Origin: an uncultured Clostridia bacterium
GTDB taxonomy: Bacteria; Bacillota; Clostridia; Christensenellales; UBA1242
Direction: 5' to 3'
Length of the DNA stretch: 64,000 nucleotides
Assembly (NCBI GenBank): GCA_947382485.1
Contig: CANCYS010000002.1
Coordinates: 1-64,000 of the forward strand
Shown: piece after piece, positions 10,901 through 21,700 of the stretch
How the letters are laid out: the number at the start of each line of letters is the position of its first letter
Numbering within the stretch: the first letter of the stretch is position 1
Position numbers and translations under genes: made by a program
The notes under the pieces: generated by a model
The model's database searches: none
What the model saw: only the letters and a program-made list of their open reading frames with translations
Told to the model about the DNA's origin: nothing

Positions 10901-13900
10901 TATTAAAACAATCAGGTTTCCATTTAACTTCTGCAAATAAATTTGATATAAGTAAAAATCCTGAAATTTATAATTATGTAAATGAGAATTTTAAAGAAGC
11001 AGAATTAGATACTTGGAACTATATGGACTTCTTATTGTACAAAATTTTTAGTGAAAACAATAAAACATATAGAGGCAGTGCTAATGGTAATGTAATTATT
11101 CATGATAATAAAAAATATTTTATTGTTGATAACTTGGGAATAGATATTACTGATTGTACATTGAAATCTGATTATAGAATAACATCTGAAAAATTGGATA
11201 ATTTTGATATACAAAGCATAATTTTCACTGAACAAAATCTATTATCAAAAAATCTTGTTCTTTATATTGATCAAACATTTAGTTATACATATTTTTCTTC
11301 TAATAATACTGTTTTTGATAGAATTTTAAAAAAATACTTTTCTAATATGTCAAACAATGCTACTATTAAATTTAATGTTTATACAGATGGCAATGATAAT
11401 TATATTAGAGTTGTCTTAAAAGATGGAACTAGCATTTTTGTTAAAACAGATGATGGTAATGCTGTGCTATTAAATACTAATTTATCTAAACTTGAATTAA
11501 AAGGATTGTTAAGTACAGGGGCATTTGTTTCTAATGGAGAATATAAATCTTTCCAAGAAAATAAATATACAAAAGTTGACGCAATGATCTATAAATTGCT
11601 TGGAAAATCTAATGAAAATAAATTCCCAGAAAGTCAAAATTATAAAATTTATGTAGCAAGTGGCAAGAAATATATCTTGGTAGGCGAAGAATATATTGAA
11701 TGTGTAGACAATTTGACAATTTATAACAAAGAACAATTTGCAGCAATGATTGGTGCAAGTTTTGATGGATCATTAAATGAGGTACTTGTTGAGTATCTAT
11801 ATAAAAATATTTATAGTAAATATGTTTATAAAAATATAGAATTAACTAGAACAAACTATGACTTTTTAAATGTAAAATTAACCGAGTTTGAAATTGATGA
11901 TATAAATACTTGGAGTCCTTTAAACATCATTTTATATTATTTAGGTTTTACTGATAGTTATTTTTCTAACAGTGATCTTTATTATAGAGATGATAATTAT
12001 AATATTTATCAGTCTGTGAGAATATATGAACTAGATAGTGATGGAAATAAAATTGATGATAATTATACTGAATATTATATTCGTCTAGATGAAATATTAG
12101 TGGTTGACCAAGAAGAAAGCGATTATTGGAGTGGACCTGATAGTCCTGACCCTGAAAATGGTTATACTTGTTTAATGGATGATCCAAGTTCGCTTGCAAA
12201 TGCAGAACTTTTATACAATCTTTCATTAATTACTAAGTTAAGTGGTAAAATTGGAAGTGAAGAAGAATTCTATGCAAATATAGACACTTACAGAGAAAAA
12301 TATCTTACATTCCATAAATATATTGATAGTTTAAAAGCTGATTCAACAACATTATTGTTTGAGTCAAGAGTAAAAAATGTTTCTGATTTATATTCTAGAT
12401 ATGAAATAAACAATAATATGAGTTTATCTGATCCATCTACATGGAACTTTTTCACCATGCTTTACTATTATTACATGAAAACACCACTTTTGACTGATAA
12501 TAAATTTCTTGTTTATACAAATAGCCAAAATGCAAGATATTATGCTTTTTCAACAGATTTAGGTACATACTATATTAAAAATATTGAAAATGATGTTTTT
12601 AGTCAGGGAATTGATGAGGTTGTTGAATATAGTGGTAGCATATTAAATTTGACAACACTCGGAATTGTGGTTAATAATTTAACTCAACTTAAACAGGCAA
12701 CTATTAAGAAATTTACTATTGCTGGATTTACATTCTATTATTTAAAAGATAATCTTAATAATGATAAAATTATTTATGGACTTCCTGATAGGTCATTAGA
12801 CTATGCTGAATCAAATAATGAACTTAGTTATAGAACAGAAAATTCAGGTACGTTAGAAGATTGGTCAATTTTCGATTATATTCTTTATTATGTAAATGGT
12901 AACGCAGGCTTAAATAATTACAGTACAAAAATTTATTTAATTAATAATGATTATTATTTCAAACTGAACTCTCAGGATATTTATTTAAATATTACAAAAC
13001 TTATTGATACAAATAAGATTTCAAGAAATGATAAGGTTTTGACAATTAATAATATTTCTGGTAATAATTTTAAAAATCTTCTTGGAAGAAACAATGTAAA
13101 ACTTATAAAAAATATAGATGATTTATCTTACAACGATGCAGATAAGATTTTGGAATGGTCAAAAGTTTTCAAAGAGGTTGATGAATTAAGTAAGTATTAT
13201 CTTTCAGATAATTTTAATGTTAATGATTTTTCAACTTGGACATATTCAGATTTTATTATTTATTATTATTTCCACCAAGAAGGATATTTTGATGGAATTA
13301 TCAATTTCCAAGAAATTATTAATCAAGGTTATGTTGAAGTTTCAATTGGTTACATTATCACAGAAGATGAAATGGGTGTAATGAGATGTACAAAAGTTAT
13401 TAGTTTTGCTGGAAATATTGAAAATCAAACTAATGTTCCATTTTACATTCGTTATGATGTTTTAAACGATTTATCAAATAGAAAATTAAGTATAAATGAT
13501 ATTCATAGGATTGATAGTGGAATTGTTAATATTTCAATTAAAGAAAGTCATATTGATAGCAGCACTTTAAATGGTTCTAGCAATAGCGGACAGTACAACA
13601 AAGTAACAGATAATTTCAATTTTGAATATGTAACAATCACAAATTCTTCTGTAATTGATTTCAAATATTACAATAATTATTATTTTAAAATTTACACAGA
13701 ATTAGTTGATGGTAATGTTATTGCACCTGAATATGATAAGTTGTTTCCATCACTAAGTGGTAGTAACTTAAATGTTGTAAGCGAAGCATTTAAAGCTGAG
13801 ATTTTAAGTGGAAAAGCAAAACAATATGAAGAATTTCCTGAAATCAACATGAAACTTTCAGAAGGTTATAAAATTGATGACCCATCAACTTGGACAATTT

Positions 13901-16900
13901 TGGATCTTATTTTGATGTATGAATATCAAAGAAATTTAACAACTCCAAACTATTTTGCAGGAAAATTGTTTAGTGAACTTACATCTGATGATAATTTGCC
14001 TGTTTTTGCAAATGAAGATAAGTCTGAAATTGCATTTACTGTCAATGGTTCAGTATATAAATTGAATTATAAATTTGAAGATGAAAGTGTTGCAGAAGGT
14101 GACGAAAATAGATTTAAAATTATTGATGTTAATACTAAACTTAAAGATATAGATAAAAAGTATCTTGATTATGAAAAGATTTTTGTTAAATCAAATTCGA
14201 GTGATTCAAATTTGAAGATTTTGCATTCAACAACAGATTTTGTTTTAATTTCAAATGACAACTCATTTGTTGAACCAAATGGTCAAATGTCAATTTCAAT
14301 TACTGATAATGATAGAAATATTTTAATAAAGGTTGATAATAACATTTATACAAACTATCGTGTTATGTTCTATGCACTTGATAATTACACAATAAGCCCA
14401 CTTGTTCGTGAAGTTAACTGGCCACAGAAATTGATGAATGATATGCAAGTTATTTATCCGGATCTTAACTGGAATACACTTATTGCAACTGATGGTTGGC
14501 TTGACACTCTTGGAGATTTTTCATCTGCATATGCCTCAGGAGAATTTGAATCTGAGGGAAATTCATCAAACATAACAGCTGCTGGTTTAGTATTATCAGA
14601 ATTCTTCTTAACTATTGCAAGTGAATCAAATTCTGATTATGCAAAATATAATTACAACCCAATTTTTGATCAAGAAACAATCAAAGCATTGATTCTTGCA
14701 ATAATGGGTGAAGATGAATATGAAAATCTTGTTCTTCAATCAAAGATTTTCATTGATATGTTCAATTCAATGTTTTCAACAGTTCTTGATGATATTGCTC
14801 GTGAAAATGGATATCAAATTGTTGATGGAAAAGTTGATAATTTTACAATGTGTGTTTACAAATCATATCTTGCAACTGTGCTTTTGTCATCAGATATGGG
14901 CGAGTATTTCTATAAAATAGCAACCAGAGTTTATGCACAATATACAATCTATGAATCTCTTGCTGCTGCAAGTGGTGATTATGCAATGTATTATGCATAC
15001 ATCAATGGACTAACTGATGAATTTGGAAATGTTGTTGACACATTCACATATTCAACATTTAAAGATTTAGTAATTTATGAAAACAAAAAAGCTGGAAAAA
15101 TTGTTCCAACTTTCACATTCAACTATAATAATGTTTATCAATATTTCAAATCAAATGGAACATTGCAAAGAGAAACTGGTATAACAGTATTACCAAATGA
15201 AGATACAAACTATGAATATTATAACTCAGTCTTGAAACTTCTTGATAAAGAATATAATAGAATTTATCTTGAAGGTAACAGGTCTAGTGTTTCTGACAAT
15301 AGTTCAATTTATTGTTACTTGCTTGATGCTTATTATTCAATGGTTCAATCAGCAGGAAGACCAACTACTTACATGAGTATTTACCATGATTATATTATGG
15401 GTAAAATTGCAAGATGGAGCATTGTTGATGGCGTAAGTGTTACAAATGGTTCAAGCTTAATTAAAAATTATAACAAATTTTTAACACAAAGAACTATTAT
15501 TAAATTCTTGATTATCCCAGCATATTTAAGATTATTTGTTCCTGATGATATTGATGTTGAATATAATGGCGATTCTGACCAATATGAAAAAGATATGAAT
15601 GCTGCAATTGGTGATTTACAAATTGGTATTGGAACAAACTATGCTTTAATGGAACAAGTGTTTGGAAGCAGTTTATATAGAGATACATTCAATAATGCTT
15701 TCGGAAATGGCGGATTTAGTGCTATTAAAGATATTTTTGAACTTATTCTTGGAACAATAAACAAATCTGAAAATGGCGATGCTGTTGCTTGGGAAAAACT
15801 TAATAAATTGGTAAAAGATATTTCAACATTACAAAATGAATTTAGTAATGTTATGAAATTGAGTACTGGTGCAATTACTGAAAATGGTTCAATTAAAGTT
15901 AATGCAGAAGATGAATATTATAAAAATGTTTATAGCAATCTTGAATCATTAAGTAATTTCATTAACACTTATGTTGGATTACAAAACAAATTGGATATAA
16001 TAACAAAAACTAGCATAACATATTCACTTGCACAATTTAGTCATAATTATATTCCAGATGGTTATGTGTTCCATATGGAAAATAGAACATATACACTTAG
16101 TTCATATCTTTCAACTACACGTATTGCAGAATATGTTTATGGTGGAAGTTTCCTTGAAAGTTTTGGTGTTGGTGCAGAATTCACTAGCCCAGACTTTGAT
16201 GGATTTATTCAAAGAACAAAAACTTATGATAGCAAAGATAACATGGTTAAATCAAAACTTTATATCTGGGAAGGTATGAGAACTTTTGCTTCAAAACTTG
16301 CAAATTATACCGCTAGAATGTACTATTTAACCAACTTTAATGACCTATCTGGAAATGTTAGTGATTCAGTTTATTTGTCAGATGTTATAGGAGTTGTTGG
16401 AAGCACAAATCTAACAACAATTGAATATCAAATTTTAAAATATTTGATGAATGCAGAAGATATTGCTTTTTCAACAGACACACTTATTGCTTTACTTTAT
16501 AAAGATACAGTTAATAGTTTAAGTAACTTATTTAGTATTGCGGGTGATAATTTAAGTAAAGATAATCGTGATTTAATGATGAAATTAGCAAGGTATCTTG
16601 AAGGTAAAGACTCTATAACAGAAGAGGAAAAAAGACAAGCCCTTGAAACTTATATTAATTTCGTAGTTTCAGATCTATATAATTCATCAGGAAAGTATAT
16701 CAGTAACTCTTGGTCTGGAAGAATTCATGAAATGTTTAAGAATATGATTTCATATCTTCTTATAAATGAAGAAACAGACGAATCAAAGCCAGCACAAACT
16801 GTTGACCTTGATAACATAACCATGAAAGAATTTAAACTTTTATTGATGGACAGAATTGTGGATTATGAACAAAATCCATCTGAAACTTCAAAAGAAAATA

Positions 16901-18726
16901 CATCTAGATATATTGCAATGTTTAACCTTATTAGTGGACATGTAAATTACACTTATAAAGAAAGTTCAACAAAATTTAATGATATCGGAAGAACGGTTGG
17001 TTCGGCTTATTTAAGAAGAATCATATCTGAGGGTGTAGCAACTGCTAAGTATAGATACAAAAATTCGGATTATGATTTATTTGGTGAATTTGTAATTGAT
17101 AAGGCAACAAGAAATTTAGTTATTGAACTTGCTGGAATTTCTAATAGACCACTTGAAGAACTTGTTGGTTTGGAGTATGGTAGTATCTATGATACAAATG
17201 GAAATTATGACGAGGCACTTGGTGATACATTTGTATTATGTTCTTTTGATGAAATTACTGGAAAGTATGTTCCATTTATGGCTGCAAGTTCATCTGCTTC
17301 ATTTGCCGAAGGTAGTGGTTATAATCAATATGTAAGACAATATGGTTCAACTCTTCATGTTAAAGATTTACATACTGAATATTATGCAAATGAAAGAGGT
17401 GAAGCGGTTGCATATCCAATTGTTGCAAAAGGTTTAATTTCTGCAACTGGACTTCCAACAGCAATCAGAATTGTTGATTATAATGTTCAATTTTATAGAA
17501 CAAACATCACAGCAACAACATCTCTTGATGAAGGTGCAATGAAAACAGCAAGATTAACATCTGAAAGCAAAACTATTGGTTATACAAAGTTTGTTGAAAC
17601 AACATCAAAATCAGATATTACAGATAGAAAGAAAGCTAGATTTATTGGTAGTTCAGATATTTCATTCTTCTTGAATTCTGGGGCATCAGTGTACTATATG
17701 CAATATGGAACAAGTTACAATATAACAGGTGAAGATAGTTCAATTTCTGTACTTGATGGTATTGAAAACTTCTATAAAATTGGTATGATGGAATATTTCA
17801 TGATTGCACTTGGTATAGCAGTTACAATGCCTATATTGTTTAAAGTTACGGCACTGGTTATGAGGCGTATACTTGATCTTATATTCTTGACGCTTGCAGG
17901 TCCATTGATGATTTCAATGAATACGCTGAATTATGAAGGTCAAACATCTGCTTCAAACAAAGCATTTGAGCAATGGAAAACATATTTGACACAAACACTC
18001 TTATTTGTATTTGGTTACATAATGGGTATTAATATTTATTATATATTGATTTCAACCATAACAAATATGACGTTTGTTTCTGCATCAACTGTTTCAAAAA
18101 TATCTGCAATTGGTGGACTTAGCTTTGTAAATGCATCATCACTTAATATGATTGTTAAATTTATATTCATTGCTGTTGCTGCTGGTACAATCAAAGTTTC
18201 TGCCGATATGCTTGCGTCAATCATTACAACAGGCAAAGTTAGCAAGGCATTTGAATCACCAATGGGTGGTGACGTTATGGGTGGAGTTAAAGGTGTCATT
18301 GACTCAGTTAAAGACACTGGCAAAAAGGCAAGAGATGCTATTAGTGGAAAAACTCTTCTCGAAGCAAAAGATGCCGCAGTTGCAGGTGCTAAAAACATGA
18401 TTCCTGGTTCTGCAATAATACAGAAAGGTGTTGATATAAAGAACAAGGTTCAAACCGCAGCAAAGGCGAAAGCACTTGAAAAAGGTTTAGAGGCATATGG
18501 AGTTCCTCCTGAGGTTGCGAAAAAAGCTGCTCAAATGTACAAAAAGAATGAAAATGATCAACGTGAAGCAAAGAAGAGAAGACAAAGAGAAAATGTTAAA
18601 AACTTTGCTGAAAAACACAATTTAAAAGAACTTGTTAGCGACGATTCAAAAAGCAAAAAGAGTAAAAAAGAAAAGAAAAACAAAAAACCTAAGAAGAAAA
18701 AACAAAAGAAAGATAAGAAAAAATAA
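7903..18726 (+). CDS. Giant VirB6/TrbL-like membrane protein with ~2,900-residue insertion
   Basis: A 3607-residue protein starting at an ATG behind AGGAG. Layout: hydrophobic segments at about residues 15-75, 92-125 and 148-180; the motif YRSYANTNKRIPIV at 201; YQVMADFIDYA at about 289; a very long Asn/Tyr/Asp/Ser-rich region to about 3170; ISATG followed by PTAIR at about 3178; a C-terminal membrane bundle at about 3294-3445 containing RRILDLIFLTLAGPLMISM; and a basic cytoplasmic tail of about 160 residues ending in poly-Lys. The bundle resembles VirB6/TrbL channel subunits. The flanking motifs recur in the next gene, which shows that the middle is an insertion in one loop, most likely outside the cell. 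Ten Trp-centred repeats occupy residues about 425-2000. Extended VirB6 proteins are known in Rickettsiales type IV systems; homology to those extensions is not claimed. Role inferred: channel subunit with a large surface-exposed domain for contact or substrate guidance. Confidence 0.85.
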   Translation: MFNLFSNLTNIVSTGTVSSFLSASFIFKFIGTFITNIFNIVLDFLMRVIWYIISFIFGIMEAFEYIINSFLGIGTTLNDAYTFINQNNSKWVNSLIDVFKAIVAVAIVLLIIFTIYAIIKQEMDNAFKEGQSNGVGNSKKNILLKAFRNIMSIILLPVTMVFIISGVNSILTAFSNALKGGSNVTVAGQVLISSTYDANRYRSYANTNKRIPIVISAYDVNDYGSDQNDLLKLDIQSIEVQNKLINTATMMSKGSYLTFNQSLLYKNNKLINNVNFGDYYENFVCTAEQYQVMADFIDYAQKNNINFYIKALDEVDIEWKYVDSTVFEPSSNSLTISYRDASDLDNDGNTNDNYSITYSMSYNVTSPISDSLKSILALLGVGEYSDNLYKVMERDENFTNVVQWANEKVWLQLSEKFNYNDLSSWTDTDQIIMFEYYRPNSDLSKYTVDNLKEGIELDAYQIVYQKFSNGLYVGEETINSVLLNGNYYRVEKSKTLSDAYGNLYYLLSSIDGGNFLENAYTTITKTANSTELKTSKDFDINDVSTWTYSDQVLIYEYFKNTSYENSLRKYDFFYYTQDNISNIKPSFKIYKIENYTRNKIGEDFVCSSGDDCYYVLLNGTYYQVTGSDSNATLFNSNTDTNFMNVDSGYIGQRYLYTLSGNQAFTDKVGINLSGTNTLESNFVIENLVESYFNLDIDTYIRENFGDDVDIQEFDKYFNFEYKFSKNFKFNDVKTWTYRDYFIFYLVVKYRNLAGSASIESIKEMSLSGNVGVITTGEHKGEFVYRVSYTDVSNNTKFIYLKIDDLRLISEELMTISVDFEKTFSKNNFTSNNGDLLISNNGNTYDTLYNNEVNARQFIFSEEFDEYRTQTWTVTDFLLYYFSKINRINSLSDIKSNGYNALVSVVTDTTYGTREVFRFGKNDTAFYVDSAKVLNITDVNGNSLTFKNIDEWLNMKLIDFICRKLNLTEKQLIADETGVIGNIFDDYSQNVLSSAEIISEILKQSGFHLTSANKFDISKNPEIYNYVNENFKEAELDTWNYMDFLLYKIFSENNKTYRGSANGNVIIHDNKKYFIVDNLGIDITDCTLKSDYRITSEKLDNFDIQSIIFTEQNLLSKNLVLYIDQTFSYTYFSSNNTVFDRILKKYFSNMSNNATIKFNVYTDGNDNYIRVVLKDGTSIFVKTDDGNAVLLNTNLSKLELKGLLSTGAFVSNGEYKSFQENKYTKVDAMIYKLLGKSNENKFPESQNYKIYVASGKKYILVGEEYIECVDNLTIYNKEQFAAMIGASFDGSLNEVLVEYLYKNIYSKYVYKNIELTRTNYDFLNVKLTEFEIDDINTWSPLNIILYYLGFTDSYFSNSDLYYRDDNYNIYQSVRIYELDSDGNKIDDNYTEYYIRLDEILVVDQEESDYWSGPDSPDPENGYTCLMDDPSSLANAELLYNLSLITKLSGKIGSEEEFYANIDTYREKYLTFHKYIDSLKADSTTLLFESRVKNVSDLYSRYEINNNMSLSDPSTWNFFTMLYYYYMKTPLLTDNKFLVYTNSQNARYYAFSTDLGTYYIKNIENDVFSQGIDEVVEYSGSILNLTTLGIVVNNLTQLKQATIKKFTIAGFTFYYLKDNLNNDKIIYGLPDRSLDYAESNNELSYRTENSGTLEDWSIFDYILYYVNGNAGLNNYSTKIYLINNDYYFKLNSQDIYLNITKLIDTNKISRNDKVLTINNISGNNFKNLLGRNNVKLIKNIDDLSYNDADKILEWSKVFKEVDELSKYYLSDNFNVNDFSTWTYSDFIIYYYFHQEGYFDGIINFQEIINQGYVEVSIGYIITEDEMGVMRCTKVISFAGNIENQTNVPFYIRYDVLNDLSNRKLSINDIHRIDSGIVNISIKESHIDSSTLNGSSNSGQYNKVTDNFNFEYVTITNSSVIDFKYYNNYYFKIYTELVDGNVIAPEYDKLFPSLSGSNLNVVSEAFKAEILSGKAKQYEEFPEINMKLSEGYKIDDPSTWTILDLILMYEYQRNLTTPNYFAGKLFSELTSDDNLPVFANEDKSEIAFTVNGSVYKLNYKFEDESVAEGDENRFKIIDVNTKLKDIDKKYLDYEKIFVKSNSSDSNLKILHSTTDFVLISNDNSFVEPNGQMSISITDNDRNILIKVDNNIYTNYRVMFYALDNYTISPLVREVNWPQKLMNDMQVIYPDLNWNTLIATDGWLDTLGDFSSAYASGEFESEGNSSNITAAGLVLSEFFLTIASESNSDYAKYNYNPIFDQETIKALILAIMGEDEYENLVLQSKIFIDMFNSMFSTVLDDIARENGYQIVDGKVDNFTMCVYKSYLATVLLSSDMGEYFYKIATRVYAQYTIYESLAAASGDYAMYYAYINGLTDEFGNVVDTFTYSTFKDLVIYENKKAGKIVPTFTFNYNNVYQYFKSNGTLQRETGITVLPNEDTNYEYYNSVLKLLDKEYNRIYLEGNRSSVSDNSSIYCYLLDAYYSMVQSAGRPTTYMSIYHDYIMGKIARWSIVDGVSVTNGSSLIKNYNKFLTQRTIIKFLIIPAYLRLFVPDDIDVEYNGDSDQYEKDMNAAIGDLQIGIGTNYALMEQVFGSSLYRDTFNNAFGNGGFSAIKDIFELILGTINKSENGDAVAWEKLNKLVKDISTLQNEFSNVMKLSTGAITENGSIKVNAEDEYYKNVYSNLESLSNFINTYVGLQNKLDIITKTSITYSLAQFSHNYIPDGYVFHMENRTYTLSSYLSTTRIAEYVYGGSFLESFGVGAEFTSPDFDGFIQRTKTYDSKDNMVKSKLYIWEGMRTFASKLANYTARMYYLTNFNDLSGNVSDSVYLSDVIGVVGSTNLTTIEYQILKYLMNAEDIAFSTDTLIALLYKDTVNSLSNLFSIAGDNLSKDNRDLMMKLARYLEGKDSITEEEKRQALETYINFVVSDLYNSSGKYISNSWSGRIHEMFKNMISYLLINEETDESKPAQTVDLDNITMKEFKLLLMDRIVDYEQNPSETSKENTSRYIAMFNLISGHVNYTYKESSTKFNDIGRTVGSAYLRRIISEGVATAKYRYKNSDYDLFGEFVIDKATRNLVIELAGISNRPLEELVGLEYGSIYDTNGNYDEALGDTFVLCSFDEITGKYVPFMAASSSASFAEGSGYNQYVRQYGSTLHVKDLHTEYYANERGEAVAYPIVAKGLISATGLPTAIRIVDYNVQFYRTNITATTSLDEGAMKTARLTSESKTIGYTKFVETTSKSDITDRKKARFIGSSDISFFLNSGASVYYMQYGTSYNITGEDSSISVLDGIENFYKIGMMEYFMIALGIAVTMPILFKVTALVMRRILDLIFLTLAGPLMISMNTLNYEGQTSASNKAFEQWKTYLTQTLLFVFGYIMGINIYYILISTITNMTFVSASTVSKISAIGGLSFVNASSLNMIVKFIFIAVAAGTIKVSADMLASIITTGKVSKAFESPMGGDVMGGVKGVIDSVKDTGKKARDAISGKTLLEAKDAAVAGAKNMIPGSAIIQKGVDIKNKVQTAAKAKALEKGLEAYGVPPEVAKKAAQMYKKNENDQREAKKRRQRENVKNFAEKHNLKELVSDDSKSKKSKKEKKNKKPKKKKQKKDKKK
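9157..13930 (+). repeat. Ten divergent TWT-x2-D-F/Y-hydrophobic-YY repeats within the giant protein
   Basis: A motif of the form D-x-S-TWT-x2-D-x3-hydrophobic-YY recurs with its Trp at residues 425, 546, 735, 871, 1038, 1337, 1514, 1654, 1779 and 1997. Examples are VSTWTYSDQVLIYEYF, FSTWTYSDFIIYYYFH and PSTWTILDLILMYEY. A Trp-less relative lies near residue 1225 (KVDAMIYKLLGK). Spacing is mostly 120-220 residues. DNA copies are not alike, so these are old, diverged protein-domain repeats and not recent tandem duplications. I know of no named family with this motif. Confidence 0.85.
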
Positions 18727-18755
18727 AATATAAACATCACACAGGAGAAAAATAG

Positions 18756-21700
18756 ATGGTAGTAAATATGATAAATAATATGCCACAAGCGTTTATGAAC
18801 TTTGTTTCATCTATTTTTCCTGTGGGTGCTAATGCTTCAAACTATGTTGGAGCCGCAAGTGTTGCAACAGGTTTTAGCAAATTTATAAATATCTTAGCGG
18901 AAATTTTCTATTTTGTATGTAAATGGATGCTTTATGTAGTAGATGTTCTGTTTTCATACATACAACAACTTGCAGGTCTTGACATGAAATATGATTCTCT
19001 TGAAAGTCTTGTTTCAGAAGATTCAGACATGGTGTTTAATTTATTGTTATCTAATAAATCAAATTTGGTAATAATAATAAAAAATCTGCTCGCACTTGCA
19101 GTTGTTTTGATTATATTATTCTCAATTATTGCTGTTATAAAAGGACAGTTTGAAGCTGTTCACAGTGGAAAAGCAACATCTGTTTCATCAGTTTTGAAAA
19201 ACACTTTAAAATCATTTGCTTTATTATTAGTTACACCAATGATTGCAATTGTTGGTATAATTGCTTCAAATTTAATATTGCAGTCACTTTATGCTGCGAC
19301 AAATACTTCTGGTGCATTTTCACTTAGCACGCAGATATTCTATGCATCGTCCACAACGGCGAATTGTTATCGAAATTATGCTGATAATGGAAAAAGAATA
19401 CCAATTGTGTTTAATACGACAGTTGAAGATGAAATAAAAAAGTATTATGATTCTAATGGTTTAACGCAAGAGTATATAGATTATATAAAAAATGCGAACA
19501 ACTATATTTATTATTCATCACATTTAATGTTTGAAACAGGAAACTTTGTTACTTATGATTCACTTGATACATTAAGTGGAATGAATCCAGATGCTTCACA
19601 GGCTCAAACAGCTTATTATGTTGCTTATGACATTGATGGCACTTCATCTTCTAAGTATAAAAGAATCGAAAACTATGCTGTTGAATATTATGTTATGGCA
19701 GATGTAATTGAATTTTGTATCAATTCATCTAGACCAGCATATTTTAAAACAATAGAAGAAGTTTTAGAAAGTATCGCTGATTATGCAAAATATAATCCTG
19801 ATGCAGGAACAGAGTTGTTTTATCAAGTAACTCAAATGTTTAATATCCAATTTTTGGACGATAATGAAATTGCAATTCCAGCGGTAGGAAAATATAAGTC
19901 TATGCTAGATGTATTCAATAGTAGAGACTGGAATATAATTAGATTTAGTTCAATTTATCTTGCACCTGATAATGCAGGTGATCCAGTGGTTAGAATGCAA
20001 ATTCAATATAATCACTTAAAAGGTCAAACTGATGAACTTAGTGGTGCAAAATATATTATGGCCGTTGAAAAATCAATGGGTAATTTCCAGTATTTTTATC
20101 CTTTAACAAATGGTGAAGCTGGAACAAGTAGCATGAATTTTGATTCAAGCAATCTTTATAGTGGTATGATTTCTGCAAAGGGTGTTTTTGATGAATCTGT
20201 TTACCCAACAGCAATCAGACAAGATGCATATTCCAATATTGAGTTTTATAGAGAAAAAATTCAGGCTTCATTAATTGGTGATACTAGTGGATTGTTATCT
20301 TTTGATTTTAAACAAGAAGATAGTGATGAAGGTGCTTCAAGCATTGTTTCAATTATTAAATCAATAATAGACCCATCGTCAATGGTACCTAACTTCCAGT
20401 TTGACTCATCTGCTGTTCAACTTGATTATGCAAAAGAAGTAAAAACAGTTACTACATTAACTGGTGGAAGATTACATATTGGATATTTATTTTCAGATGT
20501 ATTGACTTCTGCTGTAAATAAATCATTATATACAATGGAATTAGGGCATTTGTATAATCCATATAGCTTGAATTTCCTAATTTTAGTTGTAGGTACAATA
20601 TTAATTTTAAAGACATGTCTATTTTCAATATTCTCTTTGGTTCAAAGAGCGTATGATTTATTCTTGGTAATTTTAGTTTATCCGACGGCCTGTGCAACAA
20701 TACCATTAGATAATGGTGGTTACAATTCTTGGGTGAAAACGTATTTTTCTAAATTATTCTCAACTTATGGCTTAATTCTGGGATTAAATTTCGTTTTGAT
20801 GTTATTCCCAGTTATTCAAAATATAAGTTTCTTCTCACCGCAAGATATTGCAACAAATAAATCAATAAGAAGACTTGGTTCCATTTTGTTTGGATTTTTA
20901 ACTGTGAATCAGGTTACTAATATGCTTAACTTAGTTGTATGTATATTATTTGAACTTGTTGCATTCACACTCATAAAAACTATTCCAGAAACAATTTCAA
21001 AGATAGTTGGTGCAAATGATGTGAATCAAACAAATGTACTTCAAGATATTGTTAAGACTGCAAAAACAACTATGAAAGTAATGAGAACAATCATTCCAAC
21101 AAATCTCGTAAGATTACCTTTAAAATTTGCAACAAATAAAAAGTTTAGAAATGAAGCAATTGCTAAGGTGACGGGTAAGGTTGGTTCTTTGAAAGATTTG
21201 ATTCCTGGAAGTGCATTATATACAGCTGTATTAGACAAAAAGAATCTTAATAACAAAAAGAGAGAACAGAAAGAAAAATATAATGACTTAAAAGAATCAT
21301 TAGATAGTGGTTCTGCATCAAAGGAAGAAGTTGAAGAAAAATTAAAGGCTTTTCAATCTGCACAACAAAGTTATACAAATGCGATGAATGATCCAACTGC
21401 AGATAGGAAAGCAGAACATCAAAAGAAAAAGAAAGAAGACGAAACTGGTTTAAGTTCTAGAGAAGATGATGATCTTGATGAGAACAAAATTGATGAGTCA
21501 GCAAAAACAACAAGACAAATCAAAAAAGATCAGAAGAAGTCAAAAAAGATTTTGAAAAAACTCAAAAAGAAAGAAAAGAAAGAAGGTTTAACAGAAGAAG
21601 AAAAGAAATCTCAGCAAACTTACACCAAGTTAAAAGAAGCCGCAGATGAAGAAAGAGAAAATAGAAAAGGCGAAAAGAAAGGTGTTAAGAGTGCGAAGAA

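Noticed and set aside
11966-12226. Minus-strand open frame inside the giant gene
   Set aside because: No ribosome site and a composition of His/Tyr/Asn that mirrors the opposite coding strand; a shadow of the real gene. The same holds for other opposite-strand and shifted frames inside genes.
7903-18726. Giant gene as an artefact of fused frames or misassembly
   Set aside because: One frame of 10.8 kb without a stop, with collinear end motifs shared with the next gene and repeats diverged at DNA level, is not what a collapsed or chimeric assembly would give.
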